Below are positions 35,187 to 43,637 of a stretch of DNA of 64,000 nucleotides, in pieces (position 1 is the stretch's first letter; each line of letters starts with the position of its first letter). The position numbers and the translations under genes were made by a program. Source of the stretch: Asaia bogorensis (GTDB lineage Bacteria; Pseudomonadota; Alphaproteobacteria; Acetobacterales; Acetobacteraceae); the NCBI GenBank assembly GCA_945897825.1, contig CAMDGX010000001.1, forward strand, positions 1 through 64,000. Direction: 5' to 3'. Under the pieces are notes generated by a model. That model saw nothing but the letters and a program-made list of their open reading frames with translations. It did no database searches and was not told where the DNA came from.

Positions 35187-35828
35187 ATGTCCGACTACTG
35201 GAACCGCCCGCGCCCGCAGCGCGAGCGCGACGACCGCGACCGGCACCCCCACCAGGGCGGCGGCTACTTCCAGGGCGAGCCGGGCCGGGGCAACAACCCC
35301 GGCAGCGCCCCCGATCCCGACCGCCACGGTAGCCCCGACCGCTACCGCGGCGACGACTACGGGCGCGATGCCGGCCACTACCGCGCGACGGACAACCGCG
35401 GCTACGACGCCCGCGACGGCTGGACCGGCGGCGATCGCGCCCGCGGCATGGACCGTGACATGGGCCGCGGCATGGGCCGCGGCATGGGCCATGGCATGGC
35501 CGGCCCGCGCGACCCCGTGCGCGGCGAGGCCGGCCGGGGCTATGGCGGCTTCTCGCGCCGCGACTACGCCGATCGCGGCCCCGGCCGGGTATTCGACCGT
35601 GGCGAGGACTACGGCCGCGGCGAAACCTATGCGCCCGCCCGTGCCGGCCATGGCAGCCGCGATCCCGGCGAACAGCCCCGCCGCCATCCCGACGACCGGG
35701 GCCTGGTCGACCGCGCCGCGGACGAAGTCGCCACCTGGTTCGGCGATGACGACGCCCAGCGCCGCCGCCGCCTGGACGAACAGCAGGACCGCCGCGACCA
35801 GCAAGGCTACCGCCGCCGCGATTGGTGA
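35187..35828 (+). CDS. Arg/Gly/Asp-rich hydrophilic stress protein with SWFGD-type tail
   Basis: This 213-residue protein has no hydrophobic segment, is very rich in Arg, Gly, Asp and Tyr, and is probably disordered. It includes a short GMGRGMGRGMGHGM repeat (about residues 95-108). Its C terminus ADEVATWFGDDDAQRRRR is close to the tail-proximal segment (EVSSWFGDDEAxRRRR) that precedes a BON domain in many proteobacterial stress proteins; here the chain stops where the BON domain would begin. ATG 35187 follows AAGGAG. It is third in the stress cluster, closed by a strong terminator. The function is unknown: a nucleic-acid- or surface-binding protectant is possible. Confidence 0.75.
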   Translation: MSDYWNRPRPQRERDDRDRHPHQGGGYFQGEPGRGNNPGSAPDPDRHGSPDRYRGDDYGRDAGHYRATDNRGYDARDGWTGGDRARGMDRDMGRGMGRGMGHGMAGPRDPVRGEAGRGYGGFSRRDYADRGPGRVFDRGEDYGRGETYAPARAGHGSRDPGEQPRRHPDDRGLVDRAADEVATWFGDDDAQRRRRLDEQQDRRDQQGYRRRDW

Positions 35829-35841
35829 GGCGGGACGGAAG

Positions 35842-35873
35842 AAGGGCCGGGGGTGCAAACCCCCGGCCCTTTT
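35842..35873. terminator. Intrinsic terminator between convergent genes
   Basis: Perfect 13 bp stem (35842-35854 and 35859-35871) with a GCAA loop. TTTT follows on the + strand and the complementary A-run precedes, so it could stop transcription from both the stress cluster and the lipoprotein gene. It starts 14 bp after the + strand stop. Confidence 0.85.
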
Positions 35874-35877
35874 GCCG

Positions 35878-36168
35878 TCAGTAGCCGCGGTAGTAGCGCG
35901 GCGGCGGCGGCGGCGGCTGGTAGTAGGCCGGCGGCGGCGGGCTTGGCGTGGTCGCCGCCCCGCCGACGGCCCCGAGCCCGCCGCCGATCACCGCCCCGGT
36001 CGCCGCCCCCGGCCCGCCCCCGAAGGCGCTGCCGACCGCCGCCCCGGCGCCCGCGCCGATCAACCCGCCGCCGAGCGCCCGCTGGCCGGGATCGTACGGA
36101 TTGCCGCAGCCCGCCAGCCCCAGGGCCAGTGCCCCCAGCACCACGCTCGCGCGAATGCCTCGTGTCAT
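35878..36168 (-). CDS. Small glycine-zipper lipoprotein
   Basis: A 96-residue predicted lipoprotein: the signal peptide MTRGIRASVVLGALALG ends in the lipobox LAGC, so the lipidated Cys is near residue 21. The mature part has a glycine-zipper pair (GGGLIGAGAGAAVGSAFGG and GGGLGAVGG) that can insert in a membrane, then a Pro/Tyr-rich tail (PPPPAYYQ...YYRGY). I choose ATG 36168 because GGAG lies 8 nt upstream and the signal peptide starts there; an ATG at 36192 would add eight residues. Proteins of this type are common outer-membrane or stress-related lipoproteins. It is convergent with the stress cluster across a shared terminator. Confidence 0.8.
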   Translation of the reverse strand: MTRGIRASVVLGALALGLAGCGNPYDPGQRALGGGLIGAGAGAAVGSAFGGGPGAATGAVIGGGLGAVGGAATTPSPPPPAYYQPPPPPPRYYRGY

Positions 36169-36246
36169 GATCCGCTCCATTGCTGTTGTCATGGAGGCAA
36201 CGCATGAGCCGGCGACGGGATCACGGCACGGCGCGATGTGTGATCG

Positions 36247-38652
36247 CTACCGCCGCGTCGCCCGCCCGATCGCCTCCCGCAGCGGCACCGCCGCCTCGGC
36301 CAGGTCCGGCCACGGGTCGCGCCCGGGCCGGTCGTCGAGATGGAACCCGTCCGGCCGCAACCCCGGCTTCACCGCCGACCATGCCACCGGCCGCGCCACC
36401 GGCGCCCCCGCCCGCCCGCGCGGCGACCACGCCGCCACCGCCGTGGCCAGGCGGTCGTTGCGCAGGTAGTCGAGGAAGATCCGCCCTACCCGCTGCTTCT
36501 TCGACATCGTGGCGGTGAACCGCTCCGGCGCGTCGCGCGCCATCATCGCGCACACCAGCTGGGCGAACCGCTTCGCCTCCGGCCAGCCCACGGCATCGTC
36601 CGGCGTCGCCAGCGGCACTGTCAGGTGCAGCCCCTTGCCGCCGGTCACCTTGGCGAAGCTCGCCAGCCCCAGCGCCTCCAGCCGCGCGCGCAATTCCAGC
36701 GCCGCGTCGATCACCGCCTCGAACGCCAGCCCCTCGGCGGGGTCGAGGTCGAACACCAGCCGGTCCGGCACTTCCGGCGCATCGGCCAGCGCCCCCCAGG
36801 GATGCAGCTCCACCGCCGCCAGCTGCGCCAGCCCGAGCAGCCCGCCGGCATCGTCGATGCGCAGGAACGGCTTGCCCTGCCCCTGGATCGCCACGCTGCC
36901 GATCAGCGGCGACTGGCCCGGCATCGCATGGCGCTGGAAGAATGTCGGGGCCCCGATCCCGTCCGGCGCCCGCAGCACCGACAGCGGCCGCCCGCCGACC
37001 TGCGCCAGCAGCCGTTCGGCATTGGCGGCGTAGTAGTCCGCGAGGTCCCCCTTGGTCAGCGCCGGCCGGTCCGCCGTCGCCGGCCACAGCACCCGGTCGG
37101 GGTTGCTCACCGGCGCCGCCTTGCCTTTCCGCACACGCCTTGGCACCGGCGCCGGATTGTCCTCCCCCGGCGGCGCCACCTCTTCCGCGGGCTTGTCCTC
37201 GCGCAGCCCGACGAAGCTGGCCTGGCGCAGCAGCCCCGCATCGGTCCAGCCGGCATAGGCGATCTCCGCCACCAGCCCGGGCTCCACCCAGGTGATATCC
37301 CGCTGGCGCTCCGGCCCGCGCCCCGTGAACGGCGTCGTTTCGCGCGCCAACGGCCGCAGCTGTGCCAGCAGGCGCTCGGCCGTCGCGGCGGAGAAGCCGG
37401 TGCCGACGCGCCCGAGATACACCAGCCGCCCCGCCCGCCGCGCGCCGACCAGCAGCGCGCCGAGCCCGCGCCCGGAGGTGCCGGCGAACCAGCCGCCGAC
37501 CACGAACTCGTCCCGCCCCCGGCATTTCGATTTCCGCCAGCTGCCGTCGCGTCCTTCGCCATACGGCGCATCCGCCCGCTTGGACACCACGCCCTCCATC
37601 GCCAGCCGGCACGCCGAGGCCAGCACCGCCTCGCCCGGGGCGGCGAAATGGTCGAGATAGCGCAGCACATCGTCCTGCCGTGGCAGCACCTCGCGCAGCC
37701 GCGCCTTGCGCTCGGATAGCGGCCGCCGGCGCAGGTCCTCGCCGCCCGCGCGCAGCAGGTCGAAGGCGTAGAGCACCAGGGGCGCCCGGCTCTCCCCGGC
37801 CAGGGCGGCCTGGAGCGTGGCGAAGTCGGGCTGGCCGTCCTCGTCCAGCGCCACCGCCTCGCCGTCGATCACGCAGGCCGGCAGCTTCGTCGCGGACCGG
37901 GCGATGGCCGGGAAGCGCCCGGTCCAGTCGAGCCCGGTCCGGGTTCGGAGCCGGGCCTCGTGGTCCGGAGTTACGATGAGCTGGATGCGGTAGCCGTCGA
38001 GCTTCAGCTCATGCACCCAGCCTTCGCCGCGCGGCGGCGTCGGCACCAGCACGCAGAGCTGCGGCGGGATGAAGTCGGGTTCGGCGATCTCCGCCAGCGT
38101 CCGACCCGAGGCGACGGAGCCCGGCTCGGCCAGCACGGCATCGCCGGCACCGGGCTGGGCCGTGCTGTCGCGCTCCTTGATCAGCAGCCAGTTGGCCCGC
38201 TTCTCGCCCTTGCGGGGCTTCATCCGCACCAGCACGAAGCCGCCGCGCAGGCGTTCGCCCACCACGACGAATTTCAGCTCGCCCTTGGCGAGGTCGGCAT
38301 CGACGGTCGCCGGATCGAGGGGCGCCCAGCTGCCCCGGTCCCACAGCTGCACCGTGCCGCCGCCGTACTGGCCCTTTGGGATGGTACCCTCGAAGCTGCC
38401 ATAGGCGAGCGGATGGTCCTCGGTCTGCACCGCCAGGCGCTTGTCGGCCGGGTCCATCGACGGGCCCTTGGTCACCGCCCAGGATTTCAGCACGCCGCCC
38501 CATTCCAGGCGGAAATCGTAGTGCAGCCGCGTCGCGTCGTGGCGTTGCACCACGAAAGAAAGCCGCTCGCCGGGCTGCGCCGCCTCGGCCTTCGGCTCCG
38601 GTGTCCGCCCGAAATCCCGCCTGGCCTTGTACTCGGCCAGACGGTCGCTCAT
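36247..38652 (-). CDS. ligD: DNA ligase D (NHEJ)
   Basis: Multifunctional end-joining enzyme with the order phosphoesterase, ligase, polymerase. Residues 1-160 are the 3'-phosphoesterase (RHDATRLHYDFRLEW). The ATP-dependent ligase follows with its AMP-accepting lysine at K217 (ELKLDGYR) and the GEAVALDEDG motif. The last ~300 residues are the primase-like polymerase with FDLDPAE metal ligands and TGGKGLHLTVPL. Its 801 residues are typical. With Ku it repairs double-strand breaks without a template, mainly in stationary or stressed cells. ATG 38652 overlaps the ku stop by ATGA, so the two are coupled and share the EcfG-type promoter upstream of ku. Its coding strand is G-ending, unlike purF and radA. 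Confidence 0.96.
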   Translation of the reverse strand: MSDRLAEYKARRDFGRTPEPKAEAAQPGERLSFVVQRHDATRLHYDFRLEWGGVLKSWAVTKGPSMDPADKRLAVQTEDHPLAYGSFEGTIPKGQYGGGTVQLWDRGSWAPLDPATVDADLAKGELKFVVVGERLRGGFVLVRMKPRKGEKRANWLLIKERDSTAQPGAGDAVLAEPGSVASGRTLAEIAEPDFIPPQLCVLVPTPPRGEGWVHELKLDGYRIQLIVTPDHEARLRTRTGLDWTGRFPAIARSATKLPACVIDGEAVALDEDGQPDFATLQAALAGESRAPLVLYAFDLLRAGGEDLRRRPLSERKARLREVLPRQDDVLRYLDHFAAPGEAVLASACRLAMEGVVSKRADAPYGEGRDGSWRKSKCRGRDEFVVGGWFAGTSGRGLGALLVGARRAGRLVYLGRVGTGFSAATAERLLAQLRPLARETTPFTGRGPERQRDITWVEPGLVAEIAYAGWTDAGLLRQASFVGLREDKPAEEVAPPGEDNPAPVPRRVRKGKAAPVSNPDRVLWPATADRPALTKGDLADYYAANAERLLAQVGGRPLSVLRAPDGIGAPTFFQRHAMPGQSPLIGSVAIQGQGKPFLRIDDAGGLLGLAQLAAVELHPWGALADAPEVPDRLVFDLDPAEGLAFEAVIDAALELRARLEALGLASFAKVTGGKGLHLTVPLATPDDAVGWPEAKRFAQLVCAMMARDAPERFTATMSKKQRVGRIFLDYLRNDRLATAVAAWSPRGRAGAPVARPVAWSAVKPGLRPDGFHLDDRPGRDPWPDLAEAAVPLREAIGRATRR

Positions 38653-39521
38653 CGTGCCGCCCCCGGCCGCCGCCGCTTGGGCGAGATGCGCTCGGGCTTG
38701 GGTTCAGTCTTGGCGCGGGAGGGCGCCTTGCGCGAAGCTGGCGCGGTATCGGCCTCCAGGCTGCGGCGCAGCGCCTCCATCAGGTCGATCACGTTGTCCC
38801 GCGGCGGCGGGGCGGCGGCGACCGGGGCCTCGCCTTCCTGCTTGCTGCGGATCAGGTCGCGCAGCGCATCCTCGTAACGGTCGGTGAAGGCGGCGGGGTC
38901 GAAGGGGCCGGCGAGCTGGGCGATGATCTGCTCGGCGATGTGGATCATCCGCGCATCGGCGCGCCGGGCGGGGATGTCGTCGAAGAACTCGGTGTCGTCG
39001 CGCACCTCGTCGTGGCTGCGCAGGGTGGAGACCAGCATGCCGCGCCCGCGCGCCTCGATGGCCACCACGCGCTCCCGCGACCCCATCACCACGCGGGCCA
39101 GGGCGAGCTTGCCGGCGTGGTCCATCGCCTCGCGGATGACGGTGAAGGCATCGAGCCCGGCCGCGCCGTCGGGCACCAGGTAGTAGGGGTCGTTCCACCA
39201 GATCCGGTCGATGTCCTTCGCGGAGACGAAGCGCTCGATGTCCATGGTGTGGGTGGACTCGAGCCTGACGTCGGCGATCTCCTCGTCGGTCAGCAGGATG
39301 TAGCGGTCCCGCTCCACCTCGTAGCCGCGCAGGAGGTCCTTGCGTTCCACCTCGTCGCCGGTTTCGGCATCGACCGTCAGCTGGCGGATGCGGTTGTGGG
39401 TCTCGGGGTTGATCAGGTGGAAGCGCACGTCATGCGCCGTGGTGGTGGCGGTGTAGAGCGTGACGGGGCAGGCCACCAGGGAGAGGCGGAGATGGCCTTG
39501 CCAGATCGGGCGATGGGCCAT
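38649..39521 (-). CDS. ku: Non-homologous end joining protein Ku
   Basis: Homodimeric DNA-end-binding ring that recruits LigD. The 290-residue chain has the bacterial Ku core (start MAHRPIWQGHLRLSLV, then VRFHLINPETHNRIRQ and the ring region GYEVERDRYILLTDEEI). A basic Lys/Arg/Pro tail (KAPSRAKTEPKPERISPKRR in part) probably contacts LigD or DNA. The start is ATG 39521. It overlaps ligD by 4 bp. A minus-strand GGAAC-N17-CGTT element ends 31 bp upstream, so the NHEJ pair is probably induced by the general stress response. It is divergent from the AI-2E-family permease. Confidence 0.96.
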   Translation of the reverse strand: MAHRPIWQGHLRLSLVACPVTLYTATTTAHDVRFHLINPETHNRIRQLTVDAETGDEVERKDLLRGYEVERDRYILLTDEEIADVRLESTHTMDIERFVSAKDIDRIWWNDPYYLVPDGAAGLDAFTVIREAMDHAGKLALARVVMGSRERVVAIEARGRGMLVSTLRSHDEVRDDTEFFDDIPARRADARMIHIAEQIIAQLAGPFDPAAFTDRYEDALRDLIRSKQEGEAPVAAAPPPRDNVIDLMEALRRSLEADTAPASRKAPSRAKTEPKPERISPKRRRPGAAR

Positions 39522-39551
39522 GGTGCATTCCCCGGCTGATGGCGCCCGGGC

Positions 39552-39577
39552 AACGCAGGCGGCGCGGCGGCGGTTCC
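39552..39577 (-). promoter_or_regulatory. EcfG-type promoter of ku-ligD
   Basis: On the minus strand, GGAAC (39577-39573) and CGTT (39555-39552) are separated by 17 bp, an exact match to the EcfG consensus. The -10 box lies 31 bp before the ku start codon. It is the same architecture as the element at 33296-33320. Confidence 0.7.
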
Positions 39578-39644
39578 TCACGCGGAGTTCGGGCAACCGC
39601 ACAAGGCGGGATGCGTTCGGCTGCGGAAGGGTCGGGAGCGGTTG

Positions 39645-40760
39645 ATGGACGGTTCGCATGGGTGGCGCTCGGAGCGGCAGGTCGGGGTGCGGCTGCTGGT
39701 GCTGGGGCTGGCGGGGGCGGTGGTGGCGCTGTTCCTGACGTGGCGGCTGCGGGATGCGCTGCTGCTGGTGTTCGCCTCGGTGGTGGCGGCGGTGATCCTG
39801 GACGGGGGGGTGCGGCTGATCTGCCGGGTTGTGCCGGTGCCGCGCCCGGGGGCGCTGGTGCTGATGGCGCTGCTGCTGCTGGCGCTGTTCGGGGTGCCGA
39901 TGTGGCTGATCGGGGAGGAGATCCGCAACCAGGTGGGCAACGTGGTGACGCGGCTGCCGGATGCGATCCGGGGGCTGGAGGGGTTGCTCGGCGTGACGCT
40001 GCTGCCGCCGGCGAGTGCCGAGGGGGTGGGGGAGAAGCTGGCCGATGTTTCGAGCACGATCCAGAGCCTGACGGGGTCGGTGGTGGCGATGGGGGGCACG
40101 CTGGCGGGAGCGCTTTCGGCGACGGTGGTGGTGGTGGTGGGGGCGTTCTTCCTGGCGGCCGATCCGGGGCTGTACCGGGAAGGGGTGATGCTGCTGTTTC
40201 CCCGGGAGCGGCAGGCGCAGGTGCTGGATGCGATGGAGGCGGCGGCGGCGGCGCTGCGGCTGTGGCTGGGGGCGCAGCTGGTGGCGATGACGGTGGTGGG
40301 CATCGTTGTGGGGCTGGGGGCGTGGTGGATCGGGCTGCCGGCGCCGCTGGCGATCGGGCTGTTCGCGGCGCTGGCGGAGTTCATTCCGACCATCGGGGCG
40401 TTCGTGGGAGCCGTGCCGGCGCTGCTGCTGGCGCTTTCGCTGGGGCGGGAGGCGGTGGTTTGGACGGTGCTGCTGTTCGTGGTGGTGCAGCAGGTGGAGT
40501 CGAACCTGGTGGCGCCGATCGTGCAGCGGCAGATGGCACAGATTCCGCCGGCGCTGCTGCTGTTCGCGCTGGTGGCGGCCGGCGTGCTGTTCGGGCTGCC
40601 GGGGGTGATCGTGGCGGCGCCGCTGACGGTGGTGCTGCTGGTGATGGTGAAGAAGCTGTATGTGCGGCAGGTGCTGGGGGAGGAGACGGCGGTGCCGGGG
40701 GAGACGGATAACGAAACGAATACGGAACAATTAGGGCGTGGGCCGGGTGGTCAGCCGTAG
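39645..40760 (+). CDS. AI-2E family transporter (PerM-like permease)
   Basis: An inner-membrane protein of 371 residues with about eight helices in the PerM/AI-2E-exporter pattern: two N-terminal hairpins, a ~100-residue soluble insert (about 85-150), and the conserved C-terminal block (LAEFIPTIGAFVGAVPALLLAL, VVVQQVESNLVAPIVQRQM in parts). The family includes a quorum-signal exporter and Na+/H+ antiporters, so the substrate is open. ATG 39645 is preferred over the TTG just before it because GGGAG lies at good spacing. Its 3' end overlaps the convergent hypothetical gene by 10 bp. It is strongly biased to G-ending codons. Confidence 0.88.
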   Translation: MDGSHGWRSERQVGVRLLVLGLAGAVVALFLTWRLRDALLLVFASVVAAVILDGGVRLICRVVPVPRPGALVLMALLLLALFGVPMWLIGEEIRNQVGNVVTRLPDAIRGLEGLLGVTLLPPASAEGVGEKLADVSSTIQSLTGSVVAMGGTLAGALSATVVVVVGAFFLAADPGLYREGVMLLFPRERQAQVLDAMEAAAAALRLWLGAQLVAMTVVGIVVGLGAWWIGLPAPLAIGLFAALAEFIPTIGAFVGAVPALLLALSLGREAVVWTVLLFVVVQQVESNLVAPIVQRQMAQIPPALLLFALVAAGVLFGLPGVIVAAPLTVVLLVMVKKLYVRQVLGEETAVPGETDNETNTEQLGRGPGGQP

Positions 40761-41401
40761 AGGGGTTTCCAGGCGCGGACGGCGGCGCGGACGTAGGGTT
40801 GCAGGGGGCGCGGCGGTGTTCCGGGCGGTGGGGCCGGTTCGCGCGCGGCGGGGCGCGGGGGCGGCTTGCGGCGGGGGAGGGTGGGAGCGGCCTCGGCTAG
40901 GAGCGGGGGGAGGTCGACGGCGAGGAGGCGGCAGGGGGTTTTGAGCGCGCGGGCCAGGGCGCGGCGGGCATGGGGCGGGGCGGCGGCGACGAGGGCGTGG
41001 GTTTCCGGCCGGTCCAGCAGGGTTTGCAGCTGGGAGGCGACGTTGCGCATCTGGAAGCCGGCGATGGTGCCGAGCCAGCCGGGGCGGCGGGGGAGATAGG
41101 GCGCGGGGGGGCCGCCCTTGCGCGGGGGCGTGCCGGGCGCGCGGGGGCGCGGGGGGCGGCAGGTGCCGGCGGCGATGCGGGCGAGGAGGGCGGCGAGGCG
41201 CTCGTTGGCGCGCAGGAGGCGGCGCTCGAGGGGGAAGGCATAGGCGCCGAGGGGGCGCAGCACGAAGGCGAGCCAGTGAAGGGCGCGGGACAGGACGCCA
41301 TCGAGCAGGCGCGCGAATTCGACCGCCGGATGGCGGGGGTGGTCGCAGGGCTGCGGGGGCGGGGCACCGGTCAACACGATGGAGAATTTATTCCATCGCA
41401 T
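40751..41401 (-). CDS. Hypothetical Pro/Arg-rich protein
   Basis: A 216-residue protein with no signal peptide and no motif I can assign. The N-terminal 80 residues look helical (FARLLDGVLSRALHWLAFVL and RLLRANERLAALLARIA in parts), followed by a Pro/Arg-rich linker and a second helical segment (QMRNVASQLQTLLDRPE), ending in a Pro-rich tail. The layout is reminiscent of conserved hypotheticals in this bacterial family. It overlaps the convergent permease gene by 10 bp. The start is ATG 41401 in a short AT-rich patch, which favours a real promoter. Composition alone does not rule out an artefact of high GC. Confidence 0.6.
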   Translation of the reverse strand: MRWNKFSIVLTGAPPPQPCDHPRHPAVEFARLLDGVLSRALHWLAFVLRPLGAYAFPLERRLLRANERLAALLARIAAGTCRPPRPRAPGTPPRKGGPPAPYLPRRPGWLGTIAGFQMRNVASQLQTLLDRPETHALVAAAPPHARRALARALKTPCRLLAVDLPPLLAEAAPTLPRRKPPPRPAAREPAPPPGTPPRPLQPYVRAAVRAWKPLYG

Positions 41402-41432
41402 TCACCGGTGCAAGCGGTTTAGGAAAAAAAGT

Positions 41433-42461
41433 TCAGGCGGGGACAGTTTCGCGGGCGGCGAGGTGGGGGGCGATGTCGGACATGAAGAGGCGCAGGGCGC
41501 GGGCGGAGAATTCGGCGGGCATGGGGCCGGTGCGGAAGCGGACGATGCAGCCGCCAATGCCGGTTTTGGCCAGGGAGGTGAAATCCTCGCGGACGGTTTC
41601 GGGGGCGCCGCAGAGGACGGGGAGGGTGGGCTTGGCGGCCTGTTCGGCGACGCGGGCCTCGAAGGCGGTGGATTGCGCTGCCCGATAAGTTTGCATCTGC
41701 CTGAAATAGGGCAGGCCGACATCGTGGGCCTCGGCATCGGTGGGGGCGAGGACGACGGTGCGCGCGACCCAGGAATTGGCAATGGCGTGGTCGATGGCGG
41801 CCGGCGCGATGCCGGCCTCGGCGGCGGCGGTGCGGTAGATCTCGATGTTGCGGGCGGCGCCCTTCGCAGTCGCGGCGGCCATGAGGACGGGGCGGCCGAG
41901 ACGGGCCTGGGCGGCCAGCGAGCCCTCGGAGGCGACGGAGCGGAGCATCTGGGGGTAGGGCTTGGTGTAGGGCCGGGGGCGGAGCATCGGGATTTCGAAG
42001 TTCCAGTATTTGCCGGCGTGGACGACGCGCTCCTGGGTCCAGCATTTCAGGAGGATCTGCTCGATCTCCTCGAAACGGTCCTGGGCGGAGGCGGGGTCGA
42101 TCTCGTAGCCGCTGTATTCGTGGAGGTTGACCATGGAGCCGCGGCCGAGGCCGACGATGAGGCGGCCCTTGGAGAGGTTGTCGATCAGGGCGATCTGCTC
42201 GGCCATGCGCAGCGGGTGGTAGAGCGAGGTTTGCAGGACGGCGAAGCCGATCTTGATGCGGGTGGTGGCCATGGCGAGGGCGGCGGCGAAGGCGGGCGGA
42301 TCGACGTAGACGCAGTTGCCGTCGAAATGGTGCTCGGCGAGGAAGGCGGCATCCATGCCGAGCTGTTCGGCGAGCTGGGCCTCGGCGACGGCCTCATGGA
42401 TGGTCTGGGCGTCGGCCTCGGGGTTGCGGGATTCGTGGAAGAGGAAAACGCCTAGACGCAT
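41433..42461 (-). CDS. LLM class flavin-dependent oxidoreductase (luciferase-like)
   Basis: A 342-residue cytoplasmic protein with the bacterial-luciferase TIM-barrel fold. The family pattern is clear: an EHHFDG motif (about residues 43-48) near the flavin site, IGFAVLQTSLYHPLRMAEQ, LIDNLSKGRLIVGLGRG and CWTQERVVHAGKYW in sequence. It probably uses reduced FMN to oxidise an unknown small molecule. ATG 42461 gives a normal start (MRLGVFLFHES). It lies 31 bp upstream of the hypothetical gene at 40751-41401 and codirectional with it. A distant relative of this class occurs at 63283-64000. Confidence 0.88.
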   Translation of the reverse strand: MRLGVFLFHESRNPEADAQTIHEAVAEAQLAEQLGMDAAFLAEHHFDGNCVYVDPPAFAAALAMATTRIKIGFAVLQTSLYHPLRMAEQIALIDNLSKGRLIVGLGRGSMVNLHEYSGYEIDPASAQDRFEEIEQILLKCWTQERVVHAGKYWNFEIPMLRPRPYTKPYPQMLRSVASEGSLAAQARLGRPVLMAAATAKGAARNIEIYRTAAAEAGIAPAAIDHAIANSWVARTVVLAPTDAEAHDVGLPYFRQMQTYRAAQSTAFEARVAEQAAKPTLPVLCGAPETVREDFTSLAKTGIGGCIVRFRTGPMPAEFSARALRLFMSDIAPHLAARETVPA

Positions 42462-42671
42462 GGGATGGGGCCTCGTTTGAGCGGTAGGTGGAGGGGGCGA
42501 TGCAAGAATCGTACCTGGATAGGTGGGATTGCGCAGCCTCAGTTTGTGGCGGTCAGGGGGGGCGAGCGGCACGGCGGGGGTGGCGGTTGGGACGCTGGGG
42601 CAAGTCTTTGGGACGCAGGTCCCGATGGGGCGGCCTTGGGACATATATGCTTTGCCGAGCGAGGGCGAGGG

Positions 42672-43481
42672 ATGACGATGCGGGTTTTCGGGGCAGGCGG
42701 GCGGGCGGCGATGTTGGCTGTGCTGCTGGGGGGTGCGGTGGCGCTGCCGGGCCGGGCTGTGGCGGGGCCGGAATTCGCCATCGAGATCCTCTCGGGCACG
42801 CCGAAGGTGGGGCAGCCGGTGTGGTTCAAGTTCGGCATCTCCAACCTGCCGGATTCGGTGCGGGTTCGGGGGGGAGATAGTGTCGTGTACAACGGCCCAT
42901 ACTCGGTGGTCCTGTCGTTCGCCCTCGATGGCGACCTGCGTCCGGACCGCTATGCGACCAACTTCCTGCGGACGGACCTGGGCCAACACGCGTTCCAGAC
43001 TGCCTATGCGATCGAGGTGAACGGGCTTGGCCTGGGGCCGCATACGGCGACGCTATACGCCGGCACGACCCAGGTGCTCGGCAACATGGTGCAGGAACTG
43101 GCGTTCCAGGTGCTGCCGGCGATCAACCTAGGCGACCTGCCGCCGCGGAAGCCGCCGACTGATATTCCGATCGTCGATCCGCTGGCATTGCCGACCGGCC
43201 TGGTGGACCTGATCGATCCGCTGACAGGCGACAATATGGCGGTGGAGATCGCCAAGCTGCGACAGGTGGGGGATGACGGGACGGTGACGTTCACGCTTCC
43301 GTTCGATGTTCCGGAGGGCACGTTGGTGCGCTATCCGGGCGATGCGAACAATGCGGCGTTCGAATTCACCGTGGGGGTGCCGGCGCCGATCGCGCCGTTT
43401 ACGGTGGGATTGCTGGGGCTTGGGATGTTGCTTGGGCGGGGGCGGGCGGGACGGCTGGCGCGCGCGTGCGGAACGATCTAG
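42672..43481 (+). CDS. Secreted protein with PEP-CTERM-type C terminus
   Basis: A 269-residue exported protein. The signal peptide (a basic start, then AAMLAVLLGGAVAL) is cut near RAVAG. The mature part is a beta-rich domain of unknown family; an Ig-like fold is possible (GQPVWFKFGISNLP, VVLSFALDGDLRPDRY). The C terminus reads VPAPIAPFTVGLLGLGMLLGRGRAGR, shown here in parts: a VPAP box, a hydrophobic helix, then Arg/Gly. That is a PEP-CTERM-like sorting signal, so it is probably delivered to the surface by exosortase. ATG 42672 has a purine-rich GAGGGCGAGG directly upstream. It is the second PEP-CTERM protein in the window, after the metalloprotease at 30557. Confidence 0.8.
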   Translation: MTMRVFGAGGRAAMLAVLLGGAVALPGRAVAGPEFAIEILSGTPKVGQPVWFKFGISNLPDSVRVRGGDSVVYNGPYSVVLSFALDGDLRPDRYATNFLRTDLGQHAFQTAYAIEVNGLGLGPHTATLYAGTTQVLGNMVQELAFQVLPAINLGDLPPRKPPTDIPIVDPLALPTGLVDLIDPLTGDNMAVEIAKLRQVGDDGTVTFTLPFDVPEGTLVRYPGDANNAAFEFTVGVPAPIAPFTVGLLGLGMLLGRGRAGRLARACGTI

Positions 43482-43546
43482 TCGGCGAGGGGGTTTCAAC
43501 CGGCGACGAGGCGGCACGCAAGAATTGTGCCGTGTGGGCGTGAATT

Positions 43547-43565
43547 GCACAACCTTGGGTTGTGC
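43547..43565. terminator. Small hairpin between convergent genes
   Basis: Stem GCACAACC/GGTTGTGC with a 3 nt loop, about 65 bp after the PEP-CTERM gene and about 70 bp after the antitoxin-like gene. No U-tract is present; a terminator role is only suggested by its position between two 3' ends. Confidence 0.4.
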
Positions 43566-43637
43566 GATGTTGCATGTCGTTGGGGCCAGTCGTGGGCGAC
43601 GCGCGAAGAGGGCGACTGTGCAGCCTGTGGCCGGCGC

